From: Nakaseomyces glabratus
Taxonomy: Eukaryota; Ascomycota; Saccharomycetes; Saccharomycetales; Saccharomycetaceae
Direction: 5' to 3'
Assembly (NCBI RefSeq): GCF_010111755.1
Contig: NC_088956.1
Span: 806,001 to 870,000, forward strand
DNA length: 64,000 nucleotides
Shown here: piece by piece, positions 9,650 through 18,961 of the stretch
How the letters are laid out: each line of letters begins with the position of its first letter
How positions within the stretch are numbered: position 1 is the first letter of the stretch
Notes under the pieces: generated by a model
What the model saw: the letters and a program-made list of their open reading frames with translations, nothing else
Database searches by the model: none
Told to the model about the DNA's origin: nothing
Made by a program: the position numbers and the translations under genes

Positions 9650-12625
9650 TTAAACTCTGTTGTTAGAAGCTTCGACTTCAGCTCTCAATCTCAATCTACC
9701 GGAAAGGATGTTACTGATTTCGTTGAATTCGGTCCAGTGGACTTCATGACCCTTTCTTAGCTCAATGTTGGTTTCGTTTTCCCATAGAGAAGCGATTGGC
9801 TTGAAGGAGATGTGAGAACCGTTGACACAGATAATGGCAGCAGAGTCATCTTCGTGTTCAACAGTTGGAATCTTAGCACCGTGCTTGTCAAACTTGAATC
9901 TCAAAACCTTAGCATCCTTGTCCAAAGCAGTGGCCTTGTTCTTCTTGTTCCATTGTTCAATGAACTTAATACACTTAACAGCATATCTGGAGGCGATAAC
10001 ACGATCCTTAGAGGATGGAGCACCACCTTGTTGAGCATGACCTGGCATAGCAGTTCTAACACCAAATCTACCCTTGCTGGATTCAGAAATGATGTCAGCA
10101 ATCAACTCAGTGCTGTAAATGCTGGAAGCTTGTTCGTTTCTAACCAACAACTTACCGTTTCTGTTTTCACCCTTGTCGTGACGGAAGTTCTCCTTCAACA
10201 ATGAAAGATCTTCTCTGATAGACTTTAGGCTGATTGGATCTTCTGGAGTGTATACAGAGACAGCACCAGTAACCAAACCAGTGAAAGAAGCAATGTAACC
10301 GGAGTGACCACCTTGAACTTCAACGACGAAGACTCTTCTTCTGGTAGCAGAGGCAGATTGCTTAATGTCATCAGTGTAGTTAACTAGGGCATTCAAACAG
10401 GTATCAACACCCAAGGAGTATTCAGTACCTGGGACGTTGTTAGAAATGGTACAAGGCAATAGAACCATTGGGATGTTGAAGATTGGGTATTGCTCTCTGC
10501 TGTCACGTAGTTGCTTCAAAGACTTGAAACCTTCGAAACCACCCAAAATGATCAAACCATCAAGCTTGTTCTTTTGGAAGTAGTAAGCGATGGTACCCAT
10601 GTCTTCAGCGGCAACAGATCTGTTGGTACCAATTTCGGAACCACCCATGTTGTGCCAGTTTTCAACATCGATCCAGCTCAACTCTTGGACTTCACCGGTT
10701 TGGATTAGACCACTGAAACCGTTCATGATGGCATATGGCTTGTGACCGTGAGACAAACAGTATAGAGTGGCAGCACGAGTGGCAGCGTTCAAAGCTGCGG
10801 ATGGAGCACCAACGTGGACAATACCGATGTTTAATCTTTCAGTAACTGGCAGCATTTCAGAACCATCATCTTTAACAGTAGTAGACAAAAAGTTTTCATA
10901 CAGTTCGATGAATTCAGTGTCTCTCATGGAAATAGCCTTGTCAAAGTCCTTGTTTTCAATTGCTGTAGCAACAGACTTAGTCAACTTGACAGATTCAACC
11001 AATGGCATTCTAATGATCTTGTTTTCTAGGATACCAATCAATGGAGATGGGGTCTCTGGGGTCATTTCTAGAACGGCCTTGACAGCGTCAACACCTTGCA
11101 AAGTGGCCAACCATCTGTCGTGAGCGACAGCGGTACCACCTCTTTGAACGTGACCAAGGATAGTAACCTTGGTGTCTAGACCTAGATCAACCAAGACATC
11201 CTTAACGTCTTCGGCAGTAACTGGGTTCAATTGGTCATCGAGAGCACCTTCAGCAACGATGATGGTGTTGTTTCTTCTACCCTTGTTTCTGTGTCTTTGA
11301 CAGACTTCCTTCAACTCATCTTGCCATTGACCGTGTGGAACAGCTCTTTCTGGGATGAAAATGTAGTCAGCACCGGTAGCGATACCAGCCATCAAAGCTA
11401 ACCAACCACAATGTCTACCCATAACTTCGACAACGAAGGCTCTGGAGTGAGACTTGGCGGTGGCATCGATGTAGTCAACCATTTCACAGATTCTTTCTAA
11501 AGCGGAGAAGGCACCGATGGTGGAGTCAGTACCAGCCATATCGTTATCGATAGAACCGACCAAACCGACAATGGTCAAGTTTCTGTATGGGGCGACCTGT
11601 TCGCTGGTGAAAGTACCGTCCTTGACTAATTCTTCAACCAAGGATGGCCATTCGGATCTGAAAAGGTCGGCACCGGTTAGAGAACCGTCACCACCACAGA
11701 CGACCAGAGCGTCGATACCTTGAGAAATCAAGTTACCGGCAGCTCTCTTACGACCTTCACGCTTCTTGAATTCCATGGAACGAGCGGTACCGATCAAAGT
11801 ACCACCCTCGCTTAGCCAGCCTCTGACATCTTCCCAGTGCATCTTCTTCAAGTACTTACCACCTCTCAATAGACCTTCGTAACCTTCGTAAACGGCGAAA
11901 ACATCGCAACCGTAGTGGATACCGGTACGGACAACAGCACGAACGGCGGCGTTCATACCTGGAGAGTCACCACCGGAAGTCATGACGGCGATCTTCTTCT
12001 TCTTTTGTAGGTTGGAGCCACTTTGTAGGGACTCCTTTAGTTGGTTGACGGCGTCGGTGCTTTGGCTAGCGGTGATGTCGTCCTCCTTCTCTAGAGGCTT
12101 CAAGAAAGCGTCCATGTTAGTTGGCTTTTCGTCTAGAGGAGATGCAAATGAGGTGAAGCTCAATTGGTTGCCCATTGGGTCGTTCATCTGCAGGACGGAG
12201 TCGGAGACCTTGGTGACCTTGTCGCCGAACTCCTTGGCGATGGCTGGAAGGTCAGCGGAGAAGTAAGTGATGTGGGAGGTTTGTGCAGTGCTGTATACGT
12301 CCTTCAAAGGTTCGTGCATGACCAGACGAACTTTGACGAAGGCACCTTGGCTTTGGGCCTTGTTAGAGGCCTCCTGTTGTGGGACACGGAACCCTAGAGA
12401 GTCGGTTTCACTTAGCTTGAAGGACTCCAGCCAGACCTCTCTCAAGGAATCGTCGGAAGTACCAGACGCTAGAACGACGTTCTCACCGTGCTTGAACTTG
12501 TTGAAGTCCTTGATGGTGGAGAAACCCAGACTGTGATAGAAACGCACTGTTTGCTTAAATAGCTCTTCATCAGCAGTGGCGATAGCCCTGAAAGCTACAC
12601 CATAACAGTTATCCTGATGTAGCAT
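9650..12625 (-). CDS. PFK1: 6-phosphofructokinase alpha subunit
   Basis: This 991-residue protein catalyses ATP-dependent phosphorylation of fructose 6-phosphate, the committed step of glycolysis, as part of a cytosolic alpha4-beta4 hetero-octamer with Pfk2. An N-terminal glyoxalase-like extension of about 200 residues, typical of fungal enzymes, precedes two tandem PFK domains. The first is catalytic: ATP-binding GGDSPG at about 218-223, GGDGS, and the proton-abstracting IDND motif with Asp360. The second half (from about residue 600) is degenerate at these sites (HVGAPSAALNA, TISNN), as expected of the allosteric half that binds fructose 2,6-bisphosphate. Length matches S. cerevisiae Pfk1 (987), and the PEX21-PFK1-YAP1802 order equals YGR239C-YGR241C. 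Codon choice is strongly biased to GGT, TTG and AAG, typical of a highly expressed gene. TATATAA at 12727-12733 is a likely TATA box about 100 bp upstream. Confidence 0.98.
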   Translation of the reverse strand: MLHQDNCYGVAFRAIATADEELFKQTVRFYHSLGFSTIKDFNKFKHGENVVLASGTSDDSLREVWLESFKLSETDSLGFRVPQQEASNKAQSQGAFVKVRLVMHEPLKDVYSTAQTSHITYFSADLPAIAKEFGDKVTKVSDSVLQMNDPMGNQLSFTSFASPLDEKPTNMDAFLKPLEKEDDITASQSTDAVNQLKESLQSGSNLQKKKKIAVMTSGGDSPGMNAAVRAVVRTGIHYGCDVFAVYEGYEGLLRGGKYLKKMHWEDVRGWLSEGGTLIGTARSMEFKKREGRKRAAGNLISQGIDALVVCGGDGSLTGADLFRSEWPSLVEELVKDGTFTSEQVAPYRNLTIVGLVGSIDNDMAGTDSTIGAFSALERICEMVDYIDATAKSHSRAFVVEVMGRHCGWLALMAGIATGADYIFIPERAVPHGQWQDELKEVCQRHRNKGRRNNTIIVAEGALDDQLNPVTAEDVKDVLVDLGLDTKVTILGHVQRGGTAVAHDRWLATLQGVDAVKAVLEMTPETPSPLIGILENKIIRMPLVESVKLTKSVATAIENKDFDKAISMRDTEFIELYENFLSTTVKDDGSEMLPVTERLNIGIVHVGAPSAALNAATRAATLYCLSHGHKPYAIMNGFSGLIQTGEVQELSWIDVENWHNMGGSEIGTNRSVAAEDMGTIAYYFQKNKLDGLIILGGFEGFKSLKQLRDSREQYPIFNIPMVLLPCTISNNVPGTEYSLGVDTCLNALVNYTDDIKQSASATRRRVFVVEVQGGHSGYIASFTGLVTGAVSVYTPEDPISLKSIREDLSLLKENFRHDKGENRNGKLLVRNEQASSIYSTELIADIISESSKGRFGVRTAMPGHAQQGGAPSSKDRVIASRYAVKCIKFIEQWNKKNKATALDKDAKVLRFKFDKHGAKIPTVEHEDDSAAIICVNGSHISFKPIASLWENETNIELRKGHEVHWTEFNEISNILSGRLRLRAEVEASNNRV

Positions 12626-12726
12626 AGTTCAAAAATAAAGTGTAATGGTCTATTCTTTACCTTTATGGCTCCTAAGTAGTGTTAAAGAATAAAAAAAAAA
12701 CCAAAAAAAAGCTTGTTACTCTCAAG

Positions 12727-12733
12727 TTATATA
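12727..12733 (-). promoter_or_regulatory. TATA box of PFK1
   Basis: TATATAA on the minus strand, about 100 bp upstream of the PFK1 ATG, fits the strong TATA-dependent promoters of glycolytic genes. Confidence 0.6.
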
Positions 12734-13028
12734 TCCAATATTTCCTTATAACTAAGAGCTTATGAAAGGGAGACTGTTATTTATTCCAGAAAAGAAATCA
12801 ATTGAAGTTTTTTTTTTTTTGTTTGGTTTTATTTTTTTTTTCACTTTTATGTTTTAAAGCAATTTTTTTTTTCTGTGCTTTTGCTCTTGCTCTGCTTTCC
12901 TTCAAATTTCGAAGTTGTGTGTTGGGATTAGTCTGCAAGTAACCATAGAAGATTATGTGGGCTAGATGACCCAATTTCAAGTAGATTGTTTCTTGTGGAA
13001 TGGAACCAATTTCAAGTTTGGATACACA

Positions 13029-13063
13029 AAGGTCCTTGCTGAAGGTCCTTGCTGAAGGTCTTG
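13029..13063. repeat. 13-bp tandem repeat in the PFK1 upstream region
   Basis: AAGGTCCTTGCTG occurs twice head-to-tail (13029-13041 and 13042-13054), followed by a partial third copy AAGGTCTTG. Each unit contains the imperfect palindrome AAGGTCCTT. Confidence 0.85.
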
Positions 13064-13867
13064 TTAAAAAGGTCAAAATTGAGAGAAAAAGAAACGAGTT
13101 CTACTTTAGTACTGTAGCAGGTAATAAGCATAGGCAGAGCACAGTCCATTGTTAGGAAGGTAGCACCTAGTGCCCCCCCCCACTTCCTCCATTGTGTATT
13201 GTAGCTCTTCTCTTAGGGTGTTCAGATATCCAGCGTGGAAGGGACCCTTTGTCCGTATGTGTACTGAGATTCGTGTGTCTCTCTGCCTTCTACCTACCTG
13301 TCGCCCCTACGGCCGGTACTCTGCTCATCTGGGACTTATAACCGGAACAACAATGAAATGACGAAGATAGTTTTTCCGGTTCGTGCGGAAAGTTCCTCAG
13401 TTTCTTTCTTTTTCCCTCAATGGGGGGGGGGGACTTCATCACGGGAAGCGAAGGGACGGGAAGGACTCTGAGAGAGTGAGAGAGAGAGGAAAAAAAGAGC
13501 GCAGTGTGCTACGTCATTCGGGTCTGCGCGTGTGACTTCGGGATCGTCACTTCGCTGGTGGTGACGATGGAAGGTAGCCCACCAATGGAAAAGTGGTATC
13601 CCATGGTGCACGGGTGTTTTATAAACATCTTTCCTGTTTTCAAGAGACGGCTTGTGCGACGTACGATCACACTGGTGTGTATGCGCGTTTTGAGTGATAT
13701 GCGAATGGACCGCTCTATGGCTAATACTACAGCGGATATATGGGCAAAAGTGGGCGTCTTACGATCATGATTTGGTTTGGTCATATAAAGTTACAAATGG
13801 ACATGTCAATTATATAGAGGTTCAATAACAAAACATCAATGGTACTGGAGCGCGCGCCCCTCCCCCT

Positions 13868-15472
13868 TCACATCTGCTGTTGCTGTTGCTGGAATGGGTT
13901 GGTGATCTGCACGGGGATCATCGCGTATGTTACAGGCTGTTGCATCTGCATTTGCTGCATATCTACCTCCTGTATCGTGGGCATGTGTGCAGTGCCAAAT
14001 GGGTTCTCCACGGTTTCGTATTGTGCCATGTTCTCCAACGCGAATGGGTTGTTTGAACCGGTTCTCAACGGCTGTTGCGCTAATGGTTGTTGTGGTGATT
14101 GTTGCTGTATGCCGTTAACGTTGCCTCCCGTGAAGCCAGACATTTGATTGCCCACATACATGCTTGTGCCTTGCTGTACCATTGGCATCGGTGATGTCTG
14201 CATGGGTTGCTGTGGCTGTGCCTGTGGCTGTTGCTGCTGCATCATCATCTGAGGGGAGGTCATCTGAGGAGCAAATGGATTGCTGCCCGTAGGCTCGAAA
14301 CTAAACGTGTCAGCAGCAGACGGCGTGAATGGGTTGTTGACATATGGTTCTTGAGGCACTGTAGGTGTTATTAGCACTTGTTGGTTCTGTAACTGTTGTT
14401 CCAGGATCTTCTTTTGTTCCCGGATTTGCTCGAGTTTTTGCTGCGCCATGCTGCTAGTGGTCTCGCTTCTTTGTAATGTACCTGGTTGGTTCGCATTCCT
14501 ATTGCTTTCGTCTCCATATGCGGTTGTGTTGGATGACACTTTCCTTTGGCTATTCAGTTTCGCACCTCCCCTTTCCTCATTTCTGATATGGTCCTCCAGT
14601 GATGATATCAGCTTAGTTGTTATATGCTTGATGACAGGTATCTTCAGCCCGACAGATTTGCCGATTTTCAAGTAATTAACCACATGGTCCGTTAAGTCTA
14701 CGAAGCTCTTGTATAGTTCCAAGGTTCTCTTAGCCTCGGCTCTGTCTAGTTCAAAGAACGACTCCAGCAATGCGATAACACCCCCGTTCAAAGAATTGTA
14801 CAAAGGCAGCAAATCGGTGACTAGCATCTTGAATGTGTATAGGATCAGATCGTTCTGTAGGTCTATCTGAGAGAATCTGTTCTTGATCAATGCAGTGATG
14901 GTGTTCTCTAGGGACTCGACGTGGTCCAGTTCCGTCGAGATCGAGATGTTCTTGTTTCCCAAGTTTTGTTGGCTTCTCTCACGTCTATACTTCATTGCAA
15001 TATTGAAACCCACTTTCACGTAGTCTGTACCGTTGCACAGGTCGTACTCCTTGCATCTGATCTTCAAATACTGGTTGTATCTCTCTATCACTTTGATGTC
15101 ATCCCGCGACCACTTCGATGAGGAGAGGATCTTTCTCGTGCTGTTGAAGAAGTCCAGGTTCCGGGACATGTAGTCCAGTATAGGCGACCCGTCCCCCTTC
15201 CGCCTGTTCCCGCCGTAGTAGTCGTCGTCGTCGTCGAAACCCCTGGCCTCGCTCTGCTCGCTGTACTGGATCATCAAGTGCAGCATGATGAGAGACTTGA
15301 ACACTATGGTCCACTCGTTAGACCCCGCTATCCGCTGCCCAAGCAGCTGCACTGCCTCCTGCATGGAGTGGCGTGAAGTGGACGTGTCCTGCAGGATAGG
15401 ACCGACGTACTTGTCCTTGGGCGGTGCCATCTTGATCTTGGTGGCACCTTTGACCAGCTTGTTCAGTGCCAT
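13868..15472 (-). CDS. YAP1802: AP180/CALM-type clathrin adaptor
   Basis: This 534-residue protein is an endocytic adaptor that binds PI(4,5)P2, clathrin and EH-domain proteins at the plasma membrane. The N-terminal ~280 residues form an ANTH domain. Its lipid-binding signature is visible near the start as KGATKIKMAPPKDKYV, close to the family pattern KxATxxxxxPPKxK. The C-terminal half is unstructured and Gln/Pro/Met-rich, with five NPF motifs at roughly residues 381, 398, 475, 490 and 525, which recruit Pan1/Ede1-type EH domains. The last NPF sits just before the C-terminus. A Gln-rich tract (QQQQPQAQPQQ) lies near residue 415. Synteny with YGR241C supports YAP1802 over its paralogue YAP1801. 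The first ~120 codons are noticeably GC-rich relative to the rest. A Reb1-type TTACCCGG lies about 300 bp upstream. Confidence 0.95.
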   Translation of the reverse strand: MALNKLVKGATKIKMAPPKDKYVGPILQDTSTSRHSMQEAVQLLGQRIAGSNEWTIVFKSLIMLHLMIQYSEQSEARGFDDDDDYYGGNRRKGDGSPILDYMSRNLDFFNSTRKILSSSKWSRDDIKVIERYNQYLKIRCKEYDLCNGTDYVKVGFNIAMKYRRERSQQNLGNKNISISTELDHVESLENTITALIKNRFSQIDLQNDLILYTFKMLVTDLLPLYNSLNGGVIALLESFFELDRAEAKRTLELYKSFVDLTDHVVNYLKIGKSVGLKIPVIKHITTKLISSLEDHIRNEERGGAKLNSQRKVSSNTTAYGDESNRNANQPGTLQRSETTSSMAQQKLEQIREQKKILEQQLQNQQVLITPTVPQEPYVNNPFTPSAADTFSFEPTGSNPFAPQMTSPQMMMQQQQPQAQPQQPMQTSPMPMVQQGTSMYVGNQMSGFTGGNVNGIQQQSPQQPLAQQPLRTGSNNPFALENMAQYETVENPFGTAHMPTIQEVDMQQMQMQQPVTYAMIPVQITNPFQQQQQQM

Positions 15473-15765
15473 CTTTTATTTTTTTGCTTTTCTTTACTTA
15501 CACAACTTTTCGAATATTAGCTCTCCAAATGAAACTCTGGTTCCTCGTTTGCCAGATGTATATCAGTGTTCGGTGTCTCTTCGATAGAAACCAAATAGAA
15601 ATATAGAAAAGATTCGAGTTTCTTTGCATATGGTATGCAAGTTTTCGATGGGGGGAAAAGACAAGAGCAGAGAAGGCAATAAAGGGATTTTCTTTTCTGT
15701 GGACTTGTGATGGCAGGAAGAAAGGGCGAGAGAGAGAGCGAGTGAGAGAGAGGTAAGAGATACAG

Positions 15766-15773
15766 TTACCCGG
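15766..15773 (+). promoter_or_regulatory. Reb1-type site upstream of YAP1802
   Basis: TTACCCGG matches the consensus of the general regulatory factor Reb1. It lies about 295 bp from the YAP1802 start, next to a GA tract. Confidence 0.5.
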
Positions 15774-15783
15774 ACACAATAAA

Positions 15784-15826
15784 GTTCGAATCCACAAAAT
15801 AATATCTGCTCCCATCTGGATTCGAA
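15784..15826. repeat. 10-bp inverted repeat TTCGAATCCA / TGGATTCGAA
   Basis: TTCGAATCCA at 15784-15793 is perfectly complementary to TGGATTCGAA at 15817-15826, with a 23-nt loop. The left arm, as GTTCGAATCC, resembles a tRNA B box, but no tRNA cloverleaf can be drawn. Confidence 0.6.
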
Positions 15827-16143
15827 TGGGTGTAATATTAACGTATTATATGATTTAATCCAGTTACGTAATATATGACTCAACTCAATTACGTCATTGT
15901 CATTATAAGATAGGGTACACAAGGCTTGAGATACACACAGAGACACAGACACAGACACAAATGAACATTTTTCAAAACACACACAAAACCCACGCAGAGC
16001 AATTCCCTTATCGGTTCCTTTGAGGGGGACAGGGGGAGGTAGTGGGATAGGAGGTTCCCTCTCGAACTGCAGTCTTAGAAGACACGGCACACACTGGTCA
16101 CAGCGCCCATCAAATTGAATAGTGCTCTGTTCAATGGCTACTT

Positions 16144-16187
16144 GTGGAGATCCTGTGGAGATCCTGTAGAGATCCTGTGGGGATTGT
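16144..16187. repeat. 11-bp tandem repeat upstream of the MPC gene
   Basis: Four copies of GTGGAGATCCT: two exact, one with GTAGAG, and a final diverged GTGGGGATTGT. It ends 30 bp before the Reb1/TATA pair of the MPC promoter. Confidence 0.85.
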
Positions 16188-16216
16188 CTCTGAGGGTCAT
16201 CGTCTGGTAGTGCAGG

Positions 16217-16232
16217 CCGGGTAAATATATAA
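16217..16232 (+). promoter_or_regulatory. Reb1 site and TATA element of the MPC gene
   Basis: CCGGGTAA at 16217-16224 is an inverse Reb1 consensus. It is immediately followed by TATATAA. The pair lies about 340 bp upstream of the MPC start codon. Confidence 0.5.
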
Positions 16233-16519
16233 CACGGCTGTACTATTCACTGCTGCACTCTCTATAGGAGTGGATTTAGGCAGCGAAGTAAAAGCGGAGA
16301 CGGATCCGCACAGAGCAGAGAGCACAGAGTTGAATTGGATTGCGCTCAACAAGGGGGACAGACGTAGACAAGGACGTAGAGAGAACAGCCAAATACAATC
16401 ACGGCTGTCTTAGCGGAGATTGGGAGAGAGAGCCCCCCCGCAATTTTAAATCCCAAACGTATAAATACCATTACTTTCAAAACACACCCAATACTCACTC
16501 CAGGTACAAAGCTACCAAA

Positions 16520-16569
16520 CACATTAAACATTACAAAAAACATTACAAACATTACAAACATTACAAACA
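16520..16569 (+). repeat. ACATTACAAA repeat abutting the start codon
   Basis: About five units of ACATTACAAA, some with one or two extra A, occupy the presumed 5' leader and end directly at the MPC ATG. The leader is free of G, which leaves it unstructured as in many well-translated yeast mRNAs. Confidence 0.8.
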
Positions 16570-16977
16570 ATGTCTACGATAGGATTTGCTTTCAAGAGGT
16601 TCTGGCAGAGTGAGACAGGGCCTAGGACGGTACACTTCTGGGCTCCTACTTTGAAATGGGGTCTGGTCTTCGCCGGTCTGTCAGACCTTAACAGGCCGGT
16701 AGACAAGCTGAGCGGCACACAAAACCTGTCGCTGCTCGCTACGGCGCTGATATGGACGAGATGGTCCTTCGTGATAAAGCCAAAGAACTACTTGCTGGCG
16801 TCCGTGAACTTCTTCCTGGGATGCACCGCAGGTGTGCAGATCGGAAGACTGATGAACTACAGGTTGACCAACGGAGACACAATGTCACAGGCTATCGGGT
16901 ACTTGTTCCACGGGAAGCCCGCCAACACCATCGCTTCCAGCGGGAACGGTAAGAAACCTGAACAACTAATTGCATAG
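16570..16977 (+). CDS. MPC3: Mitochondrial pyruvate carrier subunit, MPC2/MPC3 type
   Basis: The 135-residue protein belongs to the MPC family, whose heterodimers (Mpc1 with Mpc2 or Mpc3) import pyruvate across the inner mitochondrial membrane. Family features in order: an amphipathic N-terminus with FKRFWQSETGPRTVHFWAP, the conserved Trp-Ala-Pro turn, a first membrane segment at LKWGLVFAGLSDL with the family's RPVDKLS block, a second at QNLSLLATALIWTRWSFVI followed by KPKNYLLASVN, and a third at FFLGCTAGVQIGRL. The position (between YAP1802 and LSC2) equals YGR243W (FMP43/MPC3), but sequence alone does not separate it from MPC2, and a species with a single copy would use it for both roles. 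The tail after residue 110 is short and polar. Reb1, TATA and leader repeats lie upstream. Confidence 0.93.
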   Translation: MSTIGFAFKRFWQSETGPRTVHFWAPTLKWGLVFAGLSDLNRPVDKLSGTQNLSLLATALIWTRWSFVIKPKNYLLASVNFFLGCTAGVQIGRLMNYRLTNGDTMSQAIGYLFHGKPANTIASSGNGKKPEQLIA

Positions 16978-17701
16978 TTTTGTTTTGAGAAAAACAATGC
17001 TTTCTTTTTATCCCACTGAGTGTGCATTTTTTTTAGTGTCTTGGTGGCCCTGACATCAAGGAGTCATTTGAAGGGAAACCGGATTTCCCTCTAACCATTT
17101 TCAACCACTCAACAGATACAAACATGGGCATAAATCAATGCAAGGACATTTCACAGAGTTTTCATATTCACACTATTCCTTTATTTCTCATGATTTTTAT
17201 TATCGACGTGTATACATTCATTTCGCATTTTTTTATTGGTACTTTTTTTCAATAGTTTTCTAGGTTTATACTTTATATTTCAAAACAAAAAAATATTAAA
17301 AACAAATAGATAATTTATCGTTCATTCTTTTGGTTTTGATAACGGAATTTCAAGAATATATATGCAGCCAAAAATTAAAGGGTGGCTATTGTACATTAAA
17401 TGATATATATATGTTATGCTATTTGCTCACTTATATATCTAGTTTGCAGCTCAGTTTAGTTGTTTTCTTGTATTTTGAATACGATTTTTTCTGAAAGGAA
17501 TATATTTTTTGTTCTTTTTCTAAATGGAATATCTAAAATCAAAATTCTATGTCAATCATTTTGCATCGTGTGACTTCTCTCCATCGAACTTAAATCCCAC
17601 GCTCAAGACAACATTGAATATTACAGTTACTTATTAGTTTACTTTCATTTAAGTATGAGAACTGGCGGTCCCAGTTCCCAAAGCATCTCTTAGAAAATAT
17701 T
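16978..17701. other. Convergent 3' region between the MPC gene and LSC2
   Basis: AT-rich intergenic sequence between two gene ends, with poly-T tracts and TATATATA stretches of the kind that serve yeast 3'-end formation. I see no gene. Confidence 0.6.
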
Positions 17702-18961
17702 TTAATGGTGGGCTAGTTCAACTACCTTCTTAGCAGCAGGGTCCAATTCATCGAATGAGTAGATCTTCAAACCAGAGTCCTTGATGATTTGACGACCTTC
17801 ATCTAAATTGGTACCTTGTAATCTAGCCACAATTGGAATTCTCAACCCCAATTCTTTTGCAGCTTCCACTAGACCTAAGGCAACGAAATCACATCTAACA
17901 ATGCCTCCGAAGATATTTACAAAAATGGCATCTACTTTATCATTAGACATGATCAATCTGAAGCCTTCTTTGATGGTTTCTGGAGTGGCACCACCACCAC
18001 AGTCCAAGAAGTTGGCTGGCTCACCACCATTCAACTTAATAACATCCATAGTAGCCATGGCTAGACCAGCACCATTGACCAAACATCCGATGTTTCCGAA
18101 TAGTTTAACAAAATTCAATTCGTATTTCTTGGCACTTACTTCATCTGGGTCTTCCTGAGTCAAGTCTCTCCAGGAGAAAATCTCTTCTTGCTTGAAGAAA
18201 GCATTGTCATCAAATCCAAACTTGGCATCTGTACACATAACTTTGTGGTCTTTGTTGTTAGCAATCTCACTCAATGGGTTAATTTCTACTTGTGTGGCAT
18301 CGGTTTCACTGAAGATCTTATACAGTTTGCTGACAGCATCCTGGGCATCGTCGATAGCATCGGCACTGAAACCCAAAGACTCAGCAATTTCACGAGCTGT
18401 TTCCGGTTTTAGACCCTCGGAAACGGTGATTGAAAACTTCTTAATGGCATCTGGGTTCTTTTCTGCAACTTCTTCAATGTTCATACCACCTTCACTGGAG
18501 CATATTATCATTGGCTTACCAGTTGCTCTGTCCATCAGAATAGAGAGATAAGCTTCATGCTTTGTCTCGACTCTTTCAGCGATGTAAACGGCAGACACTA
18601 GCTTACCCTTCTCACCAGTTTGTTTAGTAATCAATTTGTGCTGTAGCATTTCCTTGGCCAATTTGGAGGCCTCCTGAGGAGATGAGATCATATGAACACC
18701 GCTCTTGAAGCCGGTGTCGAAATGGCCTTTACCTCTACCACCAGTCAAAGCCTGAGCCTTGATGACCAGCTTGTCGGTCCCGAGCTGTTCTGCAGCCTTG
18801 GCAGCTTCTTCAGGAGTCATGGCCGGTAAACCACGAGGGGTACCAACACCATACTTCCTCAGTAATTCAGCAGACCTATATTCATGGATAGATAAGTGTC
18901 TCTTACCCTGGACACGAGCCAATTGAGCCAGGTTCTTGTTCAATACAGTTCCTCTAAACAT
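17702..18961 (-). CDS. LSC2: Succinyl-CoA ligase beta subunit, mitochondrial
   Basis: This 419-residue enzyme subunit, with the alpha subunit Lsc1, converts succinyl-CoA to succinate with formation of a nucleoside triphosphate in the TCA cycle. The first ~20 residues (MFRGTVLNKNLAQLARVQGKRH) are basic and free of acidic residues, a typical matrix-targeting sequence; mature sequence starts at about LSIHEYRSAELL. An ATP-grasp domain follows, with the nucleotide-binding stretch KLVIKAQALTGGRGKGHF and metal-binding EINPLSEI. The C-terminal CoA-ligase domain carries the family block NFLDCGGGATPETI and the GGIVRCD motif. Length is close to S. cerevisiae Lsc2 (427), and the place between MPC3 and SDA1 equals YGR244C. 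A CCAAT motif about 350 bp upstream (19310-19314) could bind the Hap2/3/4/5 complex that drives TCA-cycle genes. Confidence 0.97.
   Translation of the reverse strand: MFRGTVLNKNLAQLARVQGKRHLSIHEYRSAELLRKYGVGTPRGLPAMTPEEAAKAAEQLGTDKLVIKAQALTGGRGKGHFDTGFKSGVHMISSPQEASKLAKEMLQHKLITKQTGEKGKLVSAVYIAERVETKHEAYLSILMDRATGKPMIICSSEGGMNIEEVAEKNPDAIKKFSITVSEGLKPETAREIAESLGFSADAIDDAQDAVSKLYKIFSETDATQVEINPLSEIANNKDHKVMCTDAKFGFDDNAFFKQEEIFSWRDLTQEDPDEVSAKKYELNFVKLFGNIGCLVNGAGLAMATMDVIKLNGGEPANFLDCGGGATPETIKEGFRLIMSNDKVDAIFVNIFGGIVRCDFVALGLVEAAKELGLRIPIVARLQGTNLDEGRQIIKDSGLKIYSFDELDPAAKKVVELAHH

Larger units (their letters stand above)
12626..13867. other. PFK1 promoter region and YAP1802 3' flank
   Basis: A 1.2-kb stretch upstream of PFK1. 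It contains a TATA box (12727-12733), long poly-T tracts at 12800-12870, a 13-bp tandem repeat at 13029-13063, a nine-base C run at 13173-13181 followed by CTTCC (a Gcr1-type core), an eleven-base G run at 13422-13432, and a GA tract near 13469-13490. No gene is supported; the 13504-13784 frames are opposite-strand overlaps without recognisable features. Confidence 0.6.
15473..16569. other. Divergent promoter between YAP1802 and the pyruvate carrier gene
   Basis: The 1.1-kb region serves YAP1802 (leftward) and the MPC gene (rightward). It contains two Reb1-type sites (15766-15773 and 16217-16224), a GA tract at about 15729-15752, a 10-bp inverted repeat at 15784-15826, a four-copy 11-bp repeat at 16144-16187, a TATATAA element at about 16226, and a short-period repeat that runs into the MPC start codon. 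Confidence 0.65.

Noticed and set aside
12845..12855. TTTTATGTTTT, an 11/11 match to the S. cerevisiae ARS consensus
   Set aside because: Matches to this AT-only consensus are frequent in yeast intergenic DNA; no supporting B elements were recognised, so I do not call an origin.
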